Shown: positions 11,951 to 22,649, numbered from the stretch's first letter. The stretch is DNA of 64,000 nucleotides from Setophaga petechia (GCA_024362935.1 JANCRA010000006.1:32047924-32111923), one strand, 5' to 3'. A program made the numbers and translations. Notes: a model not told the origin generated them from the sequence alone.

Positions 11951-12138
11951 CCCCCACCTGCCCAGCCAACAGCACCTACTCCCTTTGCACCAACACCTGT
12001 GCCAACATCTGCACCGGAAATACCACCACCTGTCCCCAAACCTGCACAGAGGGCTGCCAGTGCCACCAGGGTTCTGTCTTTGAAGGACAGGGATACATTC
12101 CCAAGCAGAAGTGCAGGTGCTTCAGGGATGGAGAATAA
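11951..12138 (+). pseudogene. FCGBP-like TIL-domain exon
   Basis: After the acceptor AAAATTCCAG the frame gives TCPANSTYSLCTNTCANIC followed by CPQTCTEGCQCHQG and KCRCFRDGE, with the ten-cysteine pattern of a trypsin-inhibitor-like domain. TAA at 12136-12138 ends it, where an intact gene would splice or read on. No clear donor follows, so this end is damaged. Confidence 0.75.
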
Positions 12139-12149
12139 TATAAGACAGT

Positions 12150-12780
12150 TTTTCTGGCTTTCTTTTCTTTCTGGTATTTTTAGGCATTTATGTCTTTTCT
12201 CTCTGCATTGTCTTCCTTCTTTTCCCTCTTTTAGGTCCTCACCTATATTTTAATGCCATTTTTAAATTTCTCTCATATTGTTCTGCATTTATCTCTGTTT
12301 TCATGGCATTTGCTTTTTTTCCTGGTTAATGGATTTACTATTTTAAATTAATTTTTCACCTTTCTCCCTTATTTTTGTGCATTTACATATTTATTTCTTG
12401 CATTTTACCCCTTCCCCCCACTATTTTCATGTTGTCTATTCCTTGCATTTTATTTCTTTTCCCCCCATCTTTAGGCAGTTTTATCCTTTTTTTTTTGCCT
12501 GTATTTCTCCCTAATTTGTGCATTTCCATTTATTTTACTGCATTTTCCCTATTTTTTCCTGTATTTATGCTTTTCCCCTTCATTTTCCCCTACTTTTATG
12601 CCTTTATGTTTTTTCCTCCTTTATTTCCCCCTTTTCCCCTATTTTTATGCATTTACATCCTTATTCCTTGTATTTAATTCATTGTTTTCTCTATTTTTCT
12701 GCACTTATGTTATTTTTTCCTGAATATTTCTTTTTATCTCCTCTTTCCATGGATTTCCCTTTCTCCCTTATCCCTCCCCA
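12150..12780 (+). repeat. Pyrimidine-rich degenerate repeat in intron
   Basis: T/C-rich tract in which phrases like CCCCTATTTTTATGCATTTA recur irregularly. The long open frame over it is composition-driven and is not a gene. Confidence 0.6.
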
Positions 12781-12792
12781 CAGCTCCATAGG

Positions 12793-12912
12793 ATGCTCTC
12801 CTGGGATTGCTGCCAGTGCTATTGTACCTGTGTCCTTGGCCAGGGCCTTACCTGCCATGACCATGCTTGCAACAAGGATAAATCCTGTGAAATCTGGGAA
12901 GTGGTCTTGGGA
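12793..12912 (+). pseudogene. FCGBP-like exon remnant: Cys-rich TIL-E segment
   Basis: One frame reads WDCCQCYCTCVLGQGLTCHD and then HACNKDKSCEIWE, which follows the spacing of the Cys-rich segment between TIL and the next VWD in FCGBP. The donor is not clear; AATAAAAGTGAGG follows. Confidence 0.55.
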
Positions 12913-13059
12913 TATATCAATAAAAGTGAGGGAAAATGGGGGGAAAGGGTGTTTTAGAGGGAGATCGGACCCAGGGATGACTGGGGAGTTGATTTGGTGG
13001 GGACAATTGAAGGGGAGATGGAAGGAGCAGAGTGCTATCTCTGGTACTAATGGTCAGGG

Positions 13060-13200
13060 ATTGGGTAATTCTTCCCATGGTTTCTCCCATCTGGTGGCTT
13101 CTCCTATGGTTTCTTCCATGTTTTTTTCCCCTCCTATGATTTTTCCCATGGTTCTTCCATGGCTTCTTCCATCTCATGATTTTTCCAATTCCATGATTCT
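13060..13200 (+). repeat. Short CCATGGTTTCTCC-type repeat
   Basis: Phrases such as CCATGGTTTCTCCCAT recur with 12-20 base spacing here and again at 13534-13830 and 14368-14560. The LTR at 13207-13533 is inserted into this array. Confidence 0.6.
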
Positions 13201-13206
13201 TGCCAT

Positions 13207-13533
13207 TGTGGACAGTTTTTTTACTGAGACACAGTCCATGGGAAAAGTAAGATGAGAAAGAGCATCTGAGAAAACAACAGCTGCCTAATTCAAGGACATG
13301 GTTTCTTTGAGCAAGAAGTTGTTTTGTAAATTATGTGATAACAGGAGGTAAAAAAGAAGCCACAAACATCTTGAGAAAAGGTGTGGCTGACTTTTATAGC
13401 TGACCAATAGTGAGCTATAATTTTGCAATATGCATGAGCCTTATTACTGTGATTATAAAAGTATTTCTGTTAATCAGTAAAGTTGAGATTTGTCTGCATT
13501 AGAGGATGAGCAAGTCTCCCGTCTACCTCGTCA
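13207..13533 (+). mobile_element. Solo LTR, 327 bp, 6-bp target duplication
   Basis: Starts TGTGGACAG and ends ACCTCGTCA. TGCCAT occurs immediately before (13201-13206) and after (13534-13539), a 6-bp target-site duplication typical of ERVK/alpharetrovirus-type integration. A close copy lies at 59161-59489. A CCAAT box lies near 13404, GATTATAAAAG near 13450 is the TATA-like part, and CAGTAAAG near 13480 may serve as polyadenylation signal. Confidence 0.88.
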
Positions 13534-13649
13534 TGCCATGGTTTCTCCCATCCCATGGCTTCTGCTATGGCCTTTTCTATGTTTTTTCCTATCCCATTTT
13601 TCTCATTGTTCTTCCCATGTTTTTTTACCATAGTCTTTCCCATGGTTTT

Positions 13650-13836
13650 CCAACTCATGATTTCTCCCATGGTTCATTCCACGGTTGCTCCCATAGTTTC
13701 TTCCATCCTGTGATTTTTCCTATTCTGTGGTCTTTATAATCTCGTAGTTTTCTCTATTCTATGACTTCCCCTAATTTTTTCCCATCCTTTTGCCTAACCC
13801 ATGGCTTCTCCCAGTGTTTATCTCCTATTTTTGCCC
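13650..13836 (+). repeat. First copy of a ~187-bp direct duplication
   Basis: It matches 14368-14560 with few differences, both opening TTTTCCAACTCATGATTTCT and sharing CATCCTTTTGCCTAACCCAT near their ends. The second copy lies just upstream of the FCGBP-like exon at 14594. The LTR-like block 13837-14287 lies between the copies and starts exactly where the first copy ends. Confidence 0.85.
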
Positions 13837-14287
13837 TGGCAGATTATATACATCACAAACGGGACGGGACACTCCAAATCAGCGTCAGAGTGGTTTATTC
13901 ACACATCAGTCTCAGCACATTGTTACGTCAATGGAGACAAGAGATGCAACCAGCTCACTGATTCAAACAGAATGCTGAAGAAACGTAATGTTACAGCATA
14001 TCATGAAGCCATTTCCATCTGTGTTTCAGCCAATCACACATAGAGCACAAGCATATTGGCAATAATTCTATCCAATCACTTAAAGCACACATAGCTTTGG
14101 TTAAAACAATCACGGCCTATATTCAAACACAATAGCTTCATAAGAAACAAGGCACCGAGCTCTATTAATTTTTAACCTTCTAAAGATATACTGTAAGTAA
14201 ACTTGTTACCACCTAAGGCAGCACATTACATAGGCCTATTGTTCTATTTCTCATGTCTACATTACTAATTTTTCTGCTGCTTTAGCA
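13837..14287 (-). mobile_element. LTR-like block related to the 41.6-42.6 kb LTR
   Basis: The segment around 14029-14160 (CCAATCACAC, GCACAAGCATATTGGCAATA, CTTTGGTTAAAACA) is clearly related to 42322-42450 of the LTR of element C. On the minus strand an AATAAA lies at about 13900, followed by a U5-like tail, so the orientation is minus. TG at 13837 and CA at 14287 are possible ends, but the flanking six bases do not match, so the boundaries are uncertain. Confidence 0.55.
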
Positions 14288-14367
14288 TCTCACTGTCTTT
14301 CCTGTCACTGAGGCCTGTCTTTTTCTAGACTTTCTCAAAACCCTCTAATTTTAAGGATTCCAGCAGT

Positions 14368-14560
14368 TTTCCAACTCATGATTTCTCCCATGGTTCATTC
14401 CATGGTTGCTCCCATAGTTTCTTCCATCCTGTGATTTTTCCTATTCTGTGGTCTTTATAATCTCGTCGTTTTCTCTCTTATATGACTTCCCCCCACTTTC
14501 TCCTCCATCCTTTTGCCTAACCCATGGCTTCCCCCAATGTTTATCTGCTATTTCACCCAG
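14368..14560 (+). repeat. Second copy of the ~187-bp direct duplication
   Basis: Matches 13650-13836. It sits in the intron directly before the next FCGBP-like exon, so this is probably the original locus and the other the copy. Confidence 0.85.
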
Positions 14561-14593
14561 CCCATGGCTCATCCTGCTCTCCTCCCCTCCCAG

Positions 14594-15266
14594 ACCCCTG
14601 CAAGTCCCTGCGGTGCCGCCCCAAGGAGCGCTGCCGGCCGCGCGGTGCCCAATCCCGCTGTGTCCCGGCCCTGGTCGCCACATGCTGGGCGTGGGGTGAC
14701 CCACACTTCCGAACCTTCGACGGCCTTGACTTTGACTTCCAAGGAACCTGCACCTACACCATGGCTGAATCCCATGGGAATGACCCTGGGCTGGTGCCCT
14801 TCAGGGTCCAGGCCAAGAATGACATCCGTGGTCAGATCCAATCTTTATCTTATGTTGTGGACGTTCTCAGAGAGAAACAGATAGTTTCCCAGGCATTGTC
14901 CTGGGGAAATTGTGAGAAGCTCAGAGAAAAGAATTAAAACAATTCCTATCTTGGTCTCTGCAGCTGGTGTTTGTGAACATGTGGAACATCTTATATGAGA
15001 TGTTATGGAAAGATGGTGTTGTTCCTAATTAACCAGTGGGGTGACAGGTGTTATTAAGAACCAATCAGGTTCTAGGTGAATGATATAGGTTATAAAAATG
15101 TGAAGTTTTGTAATAAAGTGAACTTTTATGCCTTCTGAAAATGCATGAAGTTGTGTTGCCTTCATTCCTGTTTCTGTCTCAACAGTGACACTACGTCTCC
15201 TTGGTCACTGTTGATGTCTCTGGACAATGCATCTCCTTCTGCCAGAATGAAAACGGAAAAGTCTGG
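14594..15266 (+). pseudogene. FCGBP-like exon: TIL-E and VWD start, split by a solo LTR
   Basis: The exon starts after the acceptor CTCCCCTCCCAG. It encodes CKSLRCRPKERCRPRGAQSR, then WAWGDPHFRTFDGLDFDFQG (the VWD opening), and reaches LSYV at 14855. A 335-bp LTR then intervenes, and the frame resumes at 15191 with VTVDVSGQCISFCQNENGKV, ending at a GTGAGT donor (15267). Apart from the insertion the exon is open and both splice sites are kept. This is the best-preserved exon start in the gene remnant. Confidence 0.85.
14856..15190 (+). mobile_element. Solo LTR, 335 bp, inserted in a coding exon
   Basis: Begins TGTGGACGTT and ends GTGACA. It carries an ACCAATCAGG CCAAT box, a GGTTATAAAAATG TATA box and GTAATAAAGTG as polyadenylation signal, in the right order. 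The flanks are TTATGT (14850-14855) and CTACGT (15191-15196), a 6-bp duplication differing by two C/T transitions. Removing the LTR and one flank restores the FCGBP-like reading frame exactly, which confirms the borders. Confidence 0.85.
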
Positions 15267-15409
15267 GTGAGTTGGGTGGAACTTTGAGAATTTGGGCTTT
15301 TTCCCAACTTTTTGCTTCATCCAGCTCTTCCCTACCTCTTTCTTCATCCAGCAGTGCCAATGTTGTTTTGGGATAAATGAGTGAGATTGGGAAACTGATT
15401 GTTGAAATA

Positions 15410-15930
15410 TTGACATATTTTGGGAATAAAATATTGGGATATGTCAGGAATAAAAAAATATGGGGAATAGAATATTTGGATATGTTAGGAACAGAATGTT
15501 GTGATTAGATTGGAATATGATGTTGGGATTTGTTGGGATTAAAATGTTGGTATATGTCAGCAAAAACGATATGCCAGGGATAAGATGTTGAGATAAACTG
15601 GGATAAAATGTTGGTGTGTCTAGGGAATAAAATATTAGGATATTTCAGGAATAAAATGTTGGAATGCAGCAGGAGCAAAAGACTATGGGGTGTTTGGATA
15701 TTCTGGGAATAAAATATTGGGTCATAGTGGGAATAGAATATTGGGACATAACAGTAATAAAATATGGCAAGAATAAATTGGGATATTTGAGGTGTAAAAT
15801 GTGGCGATATTATGAGATTTAGTGTTGGAATATGCTGGGAATAAAGAGTTGGGATATGTGAGGAATACAATACATTTGGAATAAAATATTGGTGTATGTT
15901 GAGAATAAAACATTGAGATAACTGGGAATG
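15410..15930 (+). repeat. Degenerate AATAAAATATTGGGATAT minisatellite in intron
   Basis: Phrases of the form GGGAATAAAATATTGGGATA recur about every 25-35 bases with much variation. It lies in the intron between the VWD exon and the C8 exon. The long minus frame over it is compositional. Confidence 0.75.
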
Positions 15931-15945
15931 TTGGGCCATTGGCAG

Positions 15946-16513
15946 GTGAACGGGGAGGTGACGCTGCTCCCTGTGCTCCTGGCAGATGGAAAGCTGTGTA
16001 CCAGTGGGCTCTGTGTTGCTCTGGAGACAGATTTTGGTCTCCAGGTCTCCTATGACTGGAACTGGCACCTCCAGATCAACCTCCCCAGCAGCTACTTCTG
16101 CCATGCCTGCAACCTCTGCAGGAATTTCAACCTCAAGCCCCTTGACAATGTCCCCGAGGCTGGTGACAACATCACTGCAGCTGTCACATGGCTAAAAGCT
16201 GGAAAAGCACTGGCTCTGAGTCTGACGATTTGTTGGGATTATTGTGATGGAGTATGCCCAGTGTGTGATGAGAAAAAGAAGGAGCTTTATGGCGGGAACC
16301 ACTATTGTGGGATCATCAAAAACTCCTTCCAGGGGCCCTTCAGAGCATGTCACGACATAGTGAAGCCTCATGACTTCTATCGCAACTGCCTGGCCGACCT
16401 GTGTCTGAGCAATGGGGCGAGGTCAATCCTCTGCCAGGTGCTGGAGACCTACGCGGCGACGTGTCAGAAGCATGGGGCCATGGTCCATGACTGGAGGACG
16501 CCATCAGGATGCC
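15946..16513 (+). pseudogene. FCGBP-like exon: VWD end and C8, open frame
   Basis: It starts after the acceptor CATTGGCAG in phase 0 with VNGEVTLLPVLLADGKL and ends before a GTAAGG donor. It encodes VALETDFGLQVSYDWNWHLQ, then a VWD core in which the usual CGLCGN is CNLCRN, then a C8 domain (CWDYCDGVCPVCDEKKKE, HYCGII, GPFRACHD, TYAATCQKH, WRTPSGC). The exon has no stop over 568 bases, so it decayed less than its neighbours or only recently. The altered CGLCGN motif argues against function. Confidence 0.85.
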
Positions 16514-16734
16514 GTAAGGGCTGGGGTTTTCTCTGAGAAGGGAAGGAGCCAGAGTGGGGGAGGAGGGAATGGAGTGGGATGCATCTTGGGTTGAAGCCTT
16601 CAAATCTCTCAGGTGATCCTTGGAAGTTCTCCAGAACTTTCTCCTGGTGCTCCAGCTGCTTCTTGTGTCCCAGAACCCACCACATCTTTCCAAGAACCCA
16701 TCCTACATTTTCAAGATCTTTCCCACATGTACCA

Positions 16735-16890
16735 GGCCTGGAGAAAGGGAGATTCAGAGGTGACCTTATCACTCTCTACAACTTGCTGAAAGCTGGTTGT
16801 AGTCAGGTGAGGGTTGGTCTCTCTCCCCAGGCAGCAACTGACAGAACCAGAGGACACAGTCTCATGCTGTGTCAAGGGAAATATAGGTGT
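16735..16890 (+). mobile_element. CR1 LINE fragment, sense strand
   Basis: GGAGATTCAGAGGTGACCTT, ATCACTCTCTACAACTTGCT and GTCTCTCTCCCCAGGCAGCA follow the CR1 consensus downstream of the reverse transcriptase. It ends in the AT-rich satellite to its right. Confidence 0.8.
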
Positions 16891-18060
16891 ATTATAAAAA
16901 TTATAAATATAAATAAAATAAAGGTAGAAATCTAAGTATAGAAATATATTATAAATGCTTAAAGATATATATATAAATAAAAAATTAAATAAATATAGGT
17001 ATTAGCCATACATATGATAGATTATAAATCTTAATGTGAATAGAAATATGAAAAATAAAAATATAAAAATATTTAAATATGGTTTAATTTTTTTTAAATT
17101 TATTTTATTTTATTGTGTTATAGGCAGCATTTTTATAAAAAATATAATTATTATAAAACTAGAAATCTAAATATAGAAATGTATTATAAATACATATATA
17201 ATTATAAAATGTAAGTAAATATAAGTATTAGAAATAGATATAATATGAAGTAGAAATTATAAAGCACATATATTATTTCATTGTGATATATGTTATATAC
17301 ATCTCTAAATATAATATATCAATATAAACTGTAAATGTAAATGCGAATATAAATATGAAAAATATAAATATAAAAATGTTTAAATATTATTTAATAACAA
17401 TGTTTTTAAAAAATTTTGGTTATAGGCGGGGATTTTACTATAAATAATAAAAATAGAAATAATGATTAAATATATAAATTTAAATATAGAACTATATCAT
17501 AAATATAAAAATATATACATAAATATAAAATAGAAATAAGTAGGTGACTTAGAAATTGACAAAATATATAATAAAAATAATAATGTATTTATAATATTAC
17601 AATTTTTTATATATGTATATAAATAAAATATGTCAATATAAAATAAAAATGTCAATGTGAATATAATTATGAAAAATATAAATATTAAATATTTAATTAT
17701 AGTTTTAAAGAAAGTGGTTCTTTGTTCTTATTTGGTTAGAGTCGGGGTTTTTCTTTTAAAGAACATAAGTATTTTGGGACTATAAATCTAAATATAGAAG
17801 CGTATAAAAATATATGATAAATATATATATATATATATAAAAGTATAGAATATAAATAAATATAAGTAATAGGAAGAGATGCAGTATAGAATAGAAATAA
17901 TATTGTACATGAATATATGTTATAAATGTAAATGTGAATATGAAAAATATAAATATAAAAAATAGTTAAATAACGTTTAAAAGAAAGGAGTTTTTGGGGG
18001 ATGTGTTATTTGGTTAGAGGCAGGGTTTTTTCAATGTTCGTGCAGGGCTTTTTGGGGCAT
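16890..18060 (+). repeat. AT-rich tandem repeat, unit about 300 bp, four copies
   Basis: Two landmarks recur in step. AATATGAAAAATATAAATAT (or a close variant) appears near 17046, 17352, 17666 and 17938. A TTATAGGC/GGTTAGAGKCRGGG phrase appears near 17119, 17421, 17731 and 18010. Spacing is about 280-312 bases. Between the landmarks the DNA is nearly pure A/T with TATAAATA-type runs. The array ends where GC-rich DNA begins at about 18080. Confidence 0.8.
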
Positions 18061-18079
18061 TTATTTTTGAGGGTTTTTC

Positions 18080-18744
18080 GAAGGGGAGCGCACGTGCTCC
18101 TTTTGGCCTCCCTTCCCTCAAGGCGAGCGGCGGCCCCCGGCTGTGGCCGCGGCGGTGCTGCCGCTTTGTGGACAGAGCGCGGTACTGCAGCGCCCCGAGC
18201 CAGCGCTGCCCCTGAGCGAGGGAGGGGCGAGGGGCGGGAGCGAGCGGCGAGCGGCGAGCGGGGCGGTGTCTGTAAATAGAGGGGAGCGGTGAAGGAGAGT
18301 CAGAAGTGCAAAGGGACACGATGGCTGAGATGAATGGCAGGGGCCGCCTGGCGGGGCCGGTGCTGGCGGGCGGCGGAGGTGCGATCGCAGCGCTGCACGG
18401 GCCGGGGGCGGTGGGCGGGGGCAGGCAAGCGGCGTCCGAACAGGGCTGCACCCCCCCCCCCCCGCCATCCCCCTCTGGTCCAGGCAAATGGAGGAAAACA
18501 CAAAAGTTCAGGGCAGAACAGCCACTGGAGGTGCCCGAGCCGTCTCCCTGCCCGCAGGGCCAAAGCTGCCCACTGCCGGGTACGCAGGACGGGCAGCGCC
18601 GGCACGCTTTGCCTCGCTGTGTGCTGGTGCCGTGCTGCTGCGGGAGGAGAGAGCGAGAGGTCCAAAGCCCTGAGCAGAGAGCAGGGAAATGGTATCTGAG
18701 GAAGGCTTGGGCTAAGTAGGAGTTGAAACTGGGGCTGGCCGGTA
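18080..18744 (+). promoter_or_regulatory. CpG island, possible promoter with unassigned ORF
   Basis: Abrupt shift to GC-rich, CpG-dense sequence with GAGCGGCGAGCGGCGAGCGG and GGGGCGGG boxes. ATG codons at 18306 and 18321 open a frame of up to 137 codons to 18719, rich in Gly, Ala, Pro and Arg, with no recognised domain. It could be a first exon, but composition alone could produce it. Confidence 0.4.
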
Positions 18745-19240
18745 GTGGACGGAGAGACATTTGTCATCCACGGCGCCAAAACGAACACCTGGTACATCCT
18801 AGGTCTTCCTTGTGTTTCATGTGTTTTTATTTCATATTTATGTTATCACAAAAAGCGAGGACCGAGCAAATGGGATTGGTTCCCACTATTGCTGCGTGGA
18901 GGCTTTTTACAGGCTACTGTATTTGTTATATTTTTTTCACTCCAAGCTTGGCTTTTCCCATCCTTTTTCCATGTCTGCTACATGAAAAATGTCTGCTACA
19001 GGAGGACTGGGTTCCTCAGCAGGGGTCTTAGGAGTTGCTTTAATTCTGGTTTTTCTGAAGGTGAATAGAAGTGTGCTATTGAAACAGCTCTTTTCTCTCC
19101 TGAAAAGCTTTCCATCTACGACCACCCATACATCTATGTGTTTTAATCATGTAGTCAGAAGGTTTTTACTTTCTAAGCCAAAACCTGTAGCAGATGACTG
19201 CTTTGTGTCTGTGAGAAGTGGCATTTGTGCTGGAGAGCTG
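18745..19240 (+). repeat. Duplicated ~480-bp block, copy 1
   Basis: Shares with 24510-24995 a colinear series of phrases: GACATTTGTCAT, CTTGTGTTT.ATGTGTTTTT, GGTTCCCA.TATTGCTG, CACTCCAAGCTTG, GGGTTCCTCAGCAGGGGTCT, AAAGCTTTCC and TTTGTGTCTGTGAGAAG. Identity by eye is roughly three quarters. Both copies lie downstream of a CpG island. Neither copy has a convincing ORF. Confidence 0.8.
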
Positions 19241-20888
19241 CAGGTGGGAAGAAAAGATGGATTAAATGTGCCCTGGGGATGGATGGGCATGGGAGGAAAC
19301 ACTTGCACAGAAAGGTGAGTGATGATTCCAGAGGAAAAATGAGAGGTGATTGCTTCCTGTCCATGGGGGCTTTCCTTTGGAATGATTGATCAGACAGTGT
19401 ATGGAAGCAGAGAGCAGCTTCTGGCTATTTCTGCTCTGTAAACTTCTCTCTGGCTTCACAGGTCCATGCTGGAGAGTGGGAGAAAGGTCCCTGCTGTTTG
19501 CCGTGTTCTTGGTGGGCAGAGAGCTCTGACCTTGGCCAGATGGGCTGGTGAGTATTGAATCAATCCCTGCCTCCTCGTGAACAAGTTATTTTAAGGAGTC
19601 ATCACCAGGGACCGCTTTTAGCCAGCTTTAGTTCAGGTTTCTGAGTGTTTTGATCTTGACATTGCTGAACCCTCAGGTTTGCTGAATTAGAGCTCTTACC
19701 TGTATGGCCCATGAAATGTCCTGGAAGCTGGTTGGTGTCTTGGTGCTCCTGTTGTGTTCATTTGGGCTGTGCTTCAGGCTTCTCTCCCGGGCTCTTGCAG
19801 TTGCTGTATCTCTTGGATGCTGTGCAGGACAGAATCAGGCAGCCAAACCTCAGGTTCACCTTCTCCCTGACCCTCCCACGTTGCTCTTGTGGCACAGCAG
19901 ATGCTGAAGCCAGGTACTGGAACTTGCTGCGTGTGTCAGTGCTGGGGTGAACAACAGAGCCTTGGGGAGTGTTGATCTCCTCACCTGCTTGGTGCTTGTG
20001 CACTCTTGACTGAGCTTTAAGTTCTGGGGAAGAGAAGGGGAGGCTGGGCAGCAATCGAGGGAGCCTCAGAGCAAAGGCCTTCTGCAGTTGCTGGGCTGCT
20101 CTCCCAGCTTGGAACACTGCACACTCGCTACAGTTTCCACGGATTATCCTCTGTGGTTGTGGATTGGGAAAGTTGCCAGGGTGTCCAGTACAGAGCATGG
20201 TCACACTATGAGGTTTTCTGACACTACAACACTCCCACTCCAAGAAACTTCCCTTTCAAGGACTGTAATGGAACAAAAGCTATGAAAGAAATAAAATTCC
20301 AAGAGGGAAAACAGTTTGCAAAAAAAAAGTCCACATGGGCCTGGATGCTGATCCCTATTGCTGGTCAGCGAGAGCATCTGACAGGTCAGGTTTCGAACTG
20401 CTTTATTTAACAGGAAACCTGTTTGCTCCTTCTTGTGAGTGGTATCATTGGCTTTGCATGGGCAAAGCCACTCCAGATTTTCCAGCTAAGAAAAGAGTTA
20501 GGGAACTCCTTTAAAACTAGTCCTGGAGGTACCGAGCAACTTGTCTTGGTAATACTGTGGAGAAATAGAAGAATATCTGTTCTGATTTTTCTCTCATCTT
20601 TCTTCCACAGCTGTTTCTGTATTCCTGACTTTCCTTAACATCCAGGACACGTGGCTTGGAGCACAAGAGCTGGATATGTCACTTACCTGTGTCAGGTTGG
20701 TGTAGGTTACAAATTACAGGGTGACTTGGAAAATTGGAAACAAAGGGAAAAAACTGTTATGTCTCTTAGGAAAAAAATAGACTACATCAGGGCATTAATT
20801 CAGGGGACTAACACTTCATCTTTAACGTTCTTTTGTGTTCTGCCCTCAACACCATGAGTGGTGAAAGCCTCCTGAGCAGTTCTCACAC
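19240..20888. other. No gene seen
   Basis: Mixed-composition DNA with short shadow frames only. No family recognised. Confidence 0.5.
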
Positions 20889-21610
20889 ACACAGAAGGAC
20901 TGGGTTGGAAGAGACCTTAAAGATCTTCGGGTCCAACCCATGCCCTTACACCTCAACTAAACTATGGCACTGAGTGCCACAGCCAGTCATTTTTTAAGCA
21001 CATCCAGGGATGGTGACTCCACCACCTCCCTGGGCAGACCATTCCAGAACTTTATCACCCTTTCTGTGAAAAACTCTTTCCTAATATCCAACCTGTATTT
21101 CCCTTGGTGCAACTTAAGACTGTGTTCTCTGGTTGTGTCAGTGCTGCCTGGTGAAAGAGCCCAACCCCACCTGTCTACAGCCTCCTTTCAGGAAGAGGTG
21201 AATGGTAAGAGTGGTAAGGTCACCTCTGAGTCTCCTTTTCTCCAGGCTGAACAGCCCCTGCTCTCTCAGTGGTTTGTGTTCCAAGCCCATCACCAGCCCT
21301 GCTGCCCTTCTCTGGACATGCTCCAGCGTCTCAACGTCCTTCCCAGCCTGAGGGGCCAGAATTGGACACAGCACTCCAGGTGAGCCCTCACCAGTGCCGA
21401 GCACTCACAGGTGGTGAATGACCTCCCTGCTCCTGCTGGCCACACCATTCCTGATGCAGGCCAGGAGCCATTGGCCTTCTTGGCCACCAGGACACACTGC
21501 TGGCTCACGCTCAGCCGGCTGTCACCAGCACCCCCAGGTCCCTTTCTGCCTGAGCACTGTCCAGCCACAGCGTCCCCCACCTGTAACGCTGCAGGGGATT
21601 ATTGTGGCCT
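20889..21610 (-). mobile_element. CR1 LINE 3' portion, about 720 bp
   Basis: The plus strand begins with the inverted CR1 3' end (ACTGGGTTGGAAGAGACCTT), followed by CTCCACCACCTCCCTGGGCA, TCTCCAGGCTGAACAGCCCC and other CR1 blocks in inverted order. The element is on the minus strand and is the longest CR1 in the window. No intact reverse transcriptase frame remains. Confidence 0.92.
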
Positions 21611-22640
21611 CATATAGACCTACCTTGCTTTGACCTCATTTGCTCAAAAAAATCAGTATTTTATTACTATGTGCAAACTCAGGGAGAAGATTTTATTCAA
21701 CACGGGACATTAAAGCTCCAGCTTCCCTTTTCTTGAACAGTTTGAGAGACAATATTACTTATGTAATTTTTATTACAGACATTTTTATCTTTTTGAAGAA
21801 CTAGAAAGACTGTGCATATGTGTGCTCTTAATATTCATCCTCTCTCTAATAAAGGACGGGGGAAAAAAAAGCTGCAGAGCTTCATACAATGGGGTATAAG
21901 TGCAAAGAATGAGGAGACAGAGGTTTAGTCATGATGATTTACTGTTTCTTGGAGAACCTGATTGATTTCATGATATCAAAACCAGTATGAATAGAAGACT
22001 GGACTTGGGAATCATGACAATCTTGGGTTTAAAAAGCTTGAATGGCACTTCAAGACATTTATATCAGACCTAGTTTATTTTTATTACCCTTTTTTTAAAT
22101 TAAAAAAAAAGCCCTGATCCATTGCTGCTGCTGCCATGTGTGACAAAAACCCATCTTCCCTCTGCTGGGACCAGGTGAGAGATGGAACTAAACCCCAAAG
22201 GATTTTCTGCTCAGTGATTATAAGTGAGTTTTATTGGGAACTCTCTGCAAAATCACATCCATTGCTCTTCAATGTGGCCATGACACTATTTGAGCATGGC
22301 AGTCCAGATCTGCAAACATGCAGTGCCAGAGCAAGAACCTTTGGAATGTAAACCAGAATTTATTCAATTGAATCACGACTGTGTGCTGTGCCCAGGTCCT
22401 TTATACAAATTGTGTATGGGGAAAAAACAGAACTGCACGTTGCTTGGAATTTTGGGAGGGTTAAATAAAAACGAGATGCAAATGAGGGAATTGCTTCTAC
22501 ATGTAAATATTCTTGTCCTAAAGGAGCCATCAGCTCTGTCCTGAAAGTTGAGTTAAAATTATATTGATTTTAAAAACCCGCAAACCTTTTAGAGGCTGCA
22601 ATTTGTGTCCATAGAATTCCTAGGGGCTGCCGTCAGGAAA
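21611..22640. other. No gene seen
   Basis: AT-rich, with short A and T tracts. Nothing recognisable. Confidence 0.5.
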
Positions 22641-22649
22641 TCTGTGAGC

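Larger units (their letters stand above)
10440..16513 (+). pseudogene. FCGBP-like (IgGFc-binding protein-like) gene remnant
   Basis: Six exon remnants in the same orientation encode the VWD-C8-TIL repeat unit of secreted mucin-like FCGBP proteins, which in intact form are gel-forming mucosal proteins with many such units. They run as VWD start, VWD end plus C8, TIL, TIL-E tail, TIL-E tail plus VWD start, then VWD end plus C8, so parts of two repeat units are present. Splice sites flanking several exons are intact. The gene is broken by in-frame stops at 10680 and 11454, a stop at the end of the TIL exon and a solo LTR inside a VWD exon. Exons of further units are not seen. Related alternatives (zonadhesin, tectorin) are less likely from motif spelling. 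Confidence 0.75.

Noticed and set aside
12375..13255. Long frames rich in Phe, Pro and Leu
   Set aside because: Pyrimidine-rich low-complexity repeat; a real exon segment (WDCCQ...) lies in another frame inside it.
13801..14043. 80-codon plus frame with apparent N-glycosylation sites
   Set aside because: It spans the LTR-like block that is in minus orientation and has no domain or splice support.
15505..16104. 199-codon minus frame of His/Tyr/Ser/Phe repeats
   Set aside because: Translation of the AATAAAATATTGGGATAT minisatellite and the antisense of an FCGBP-like exon.
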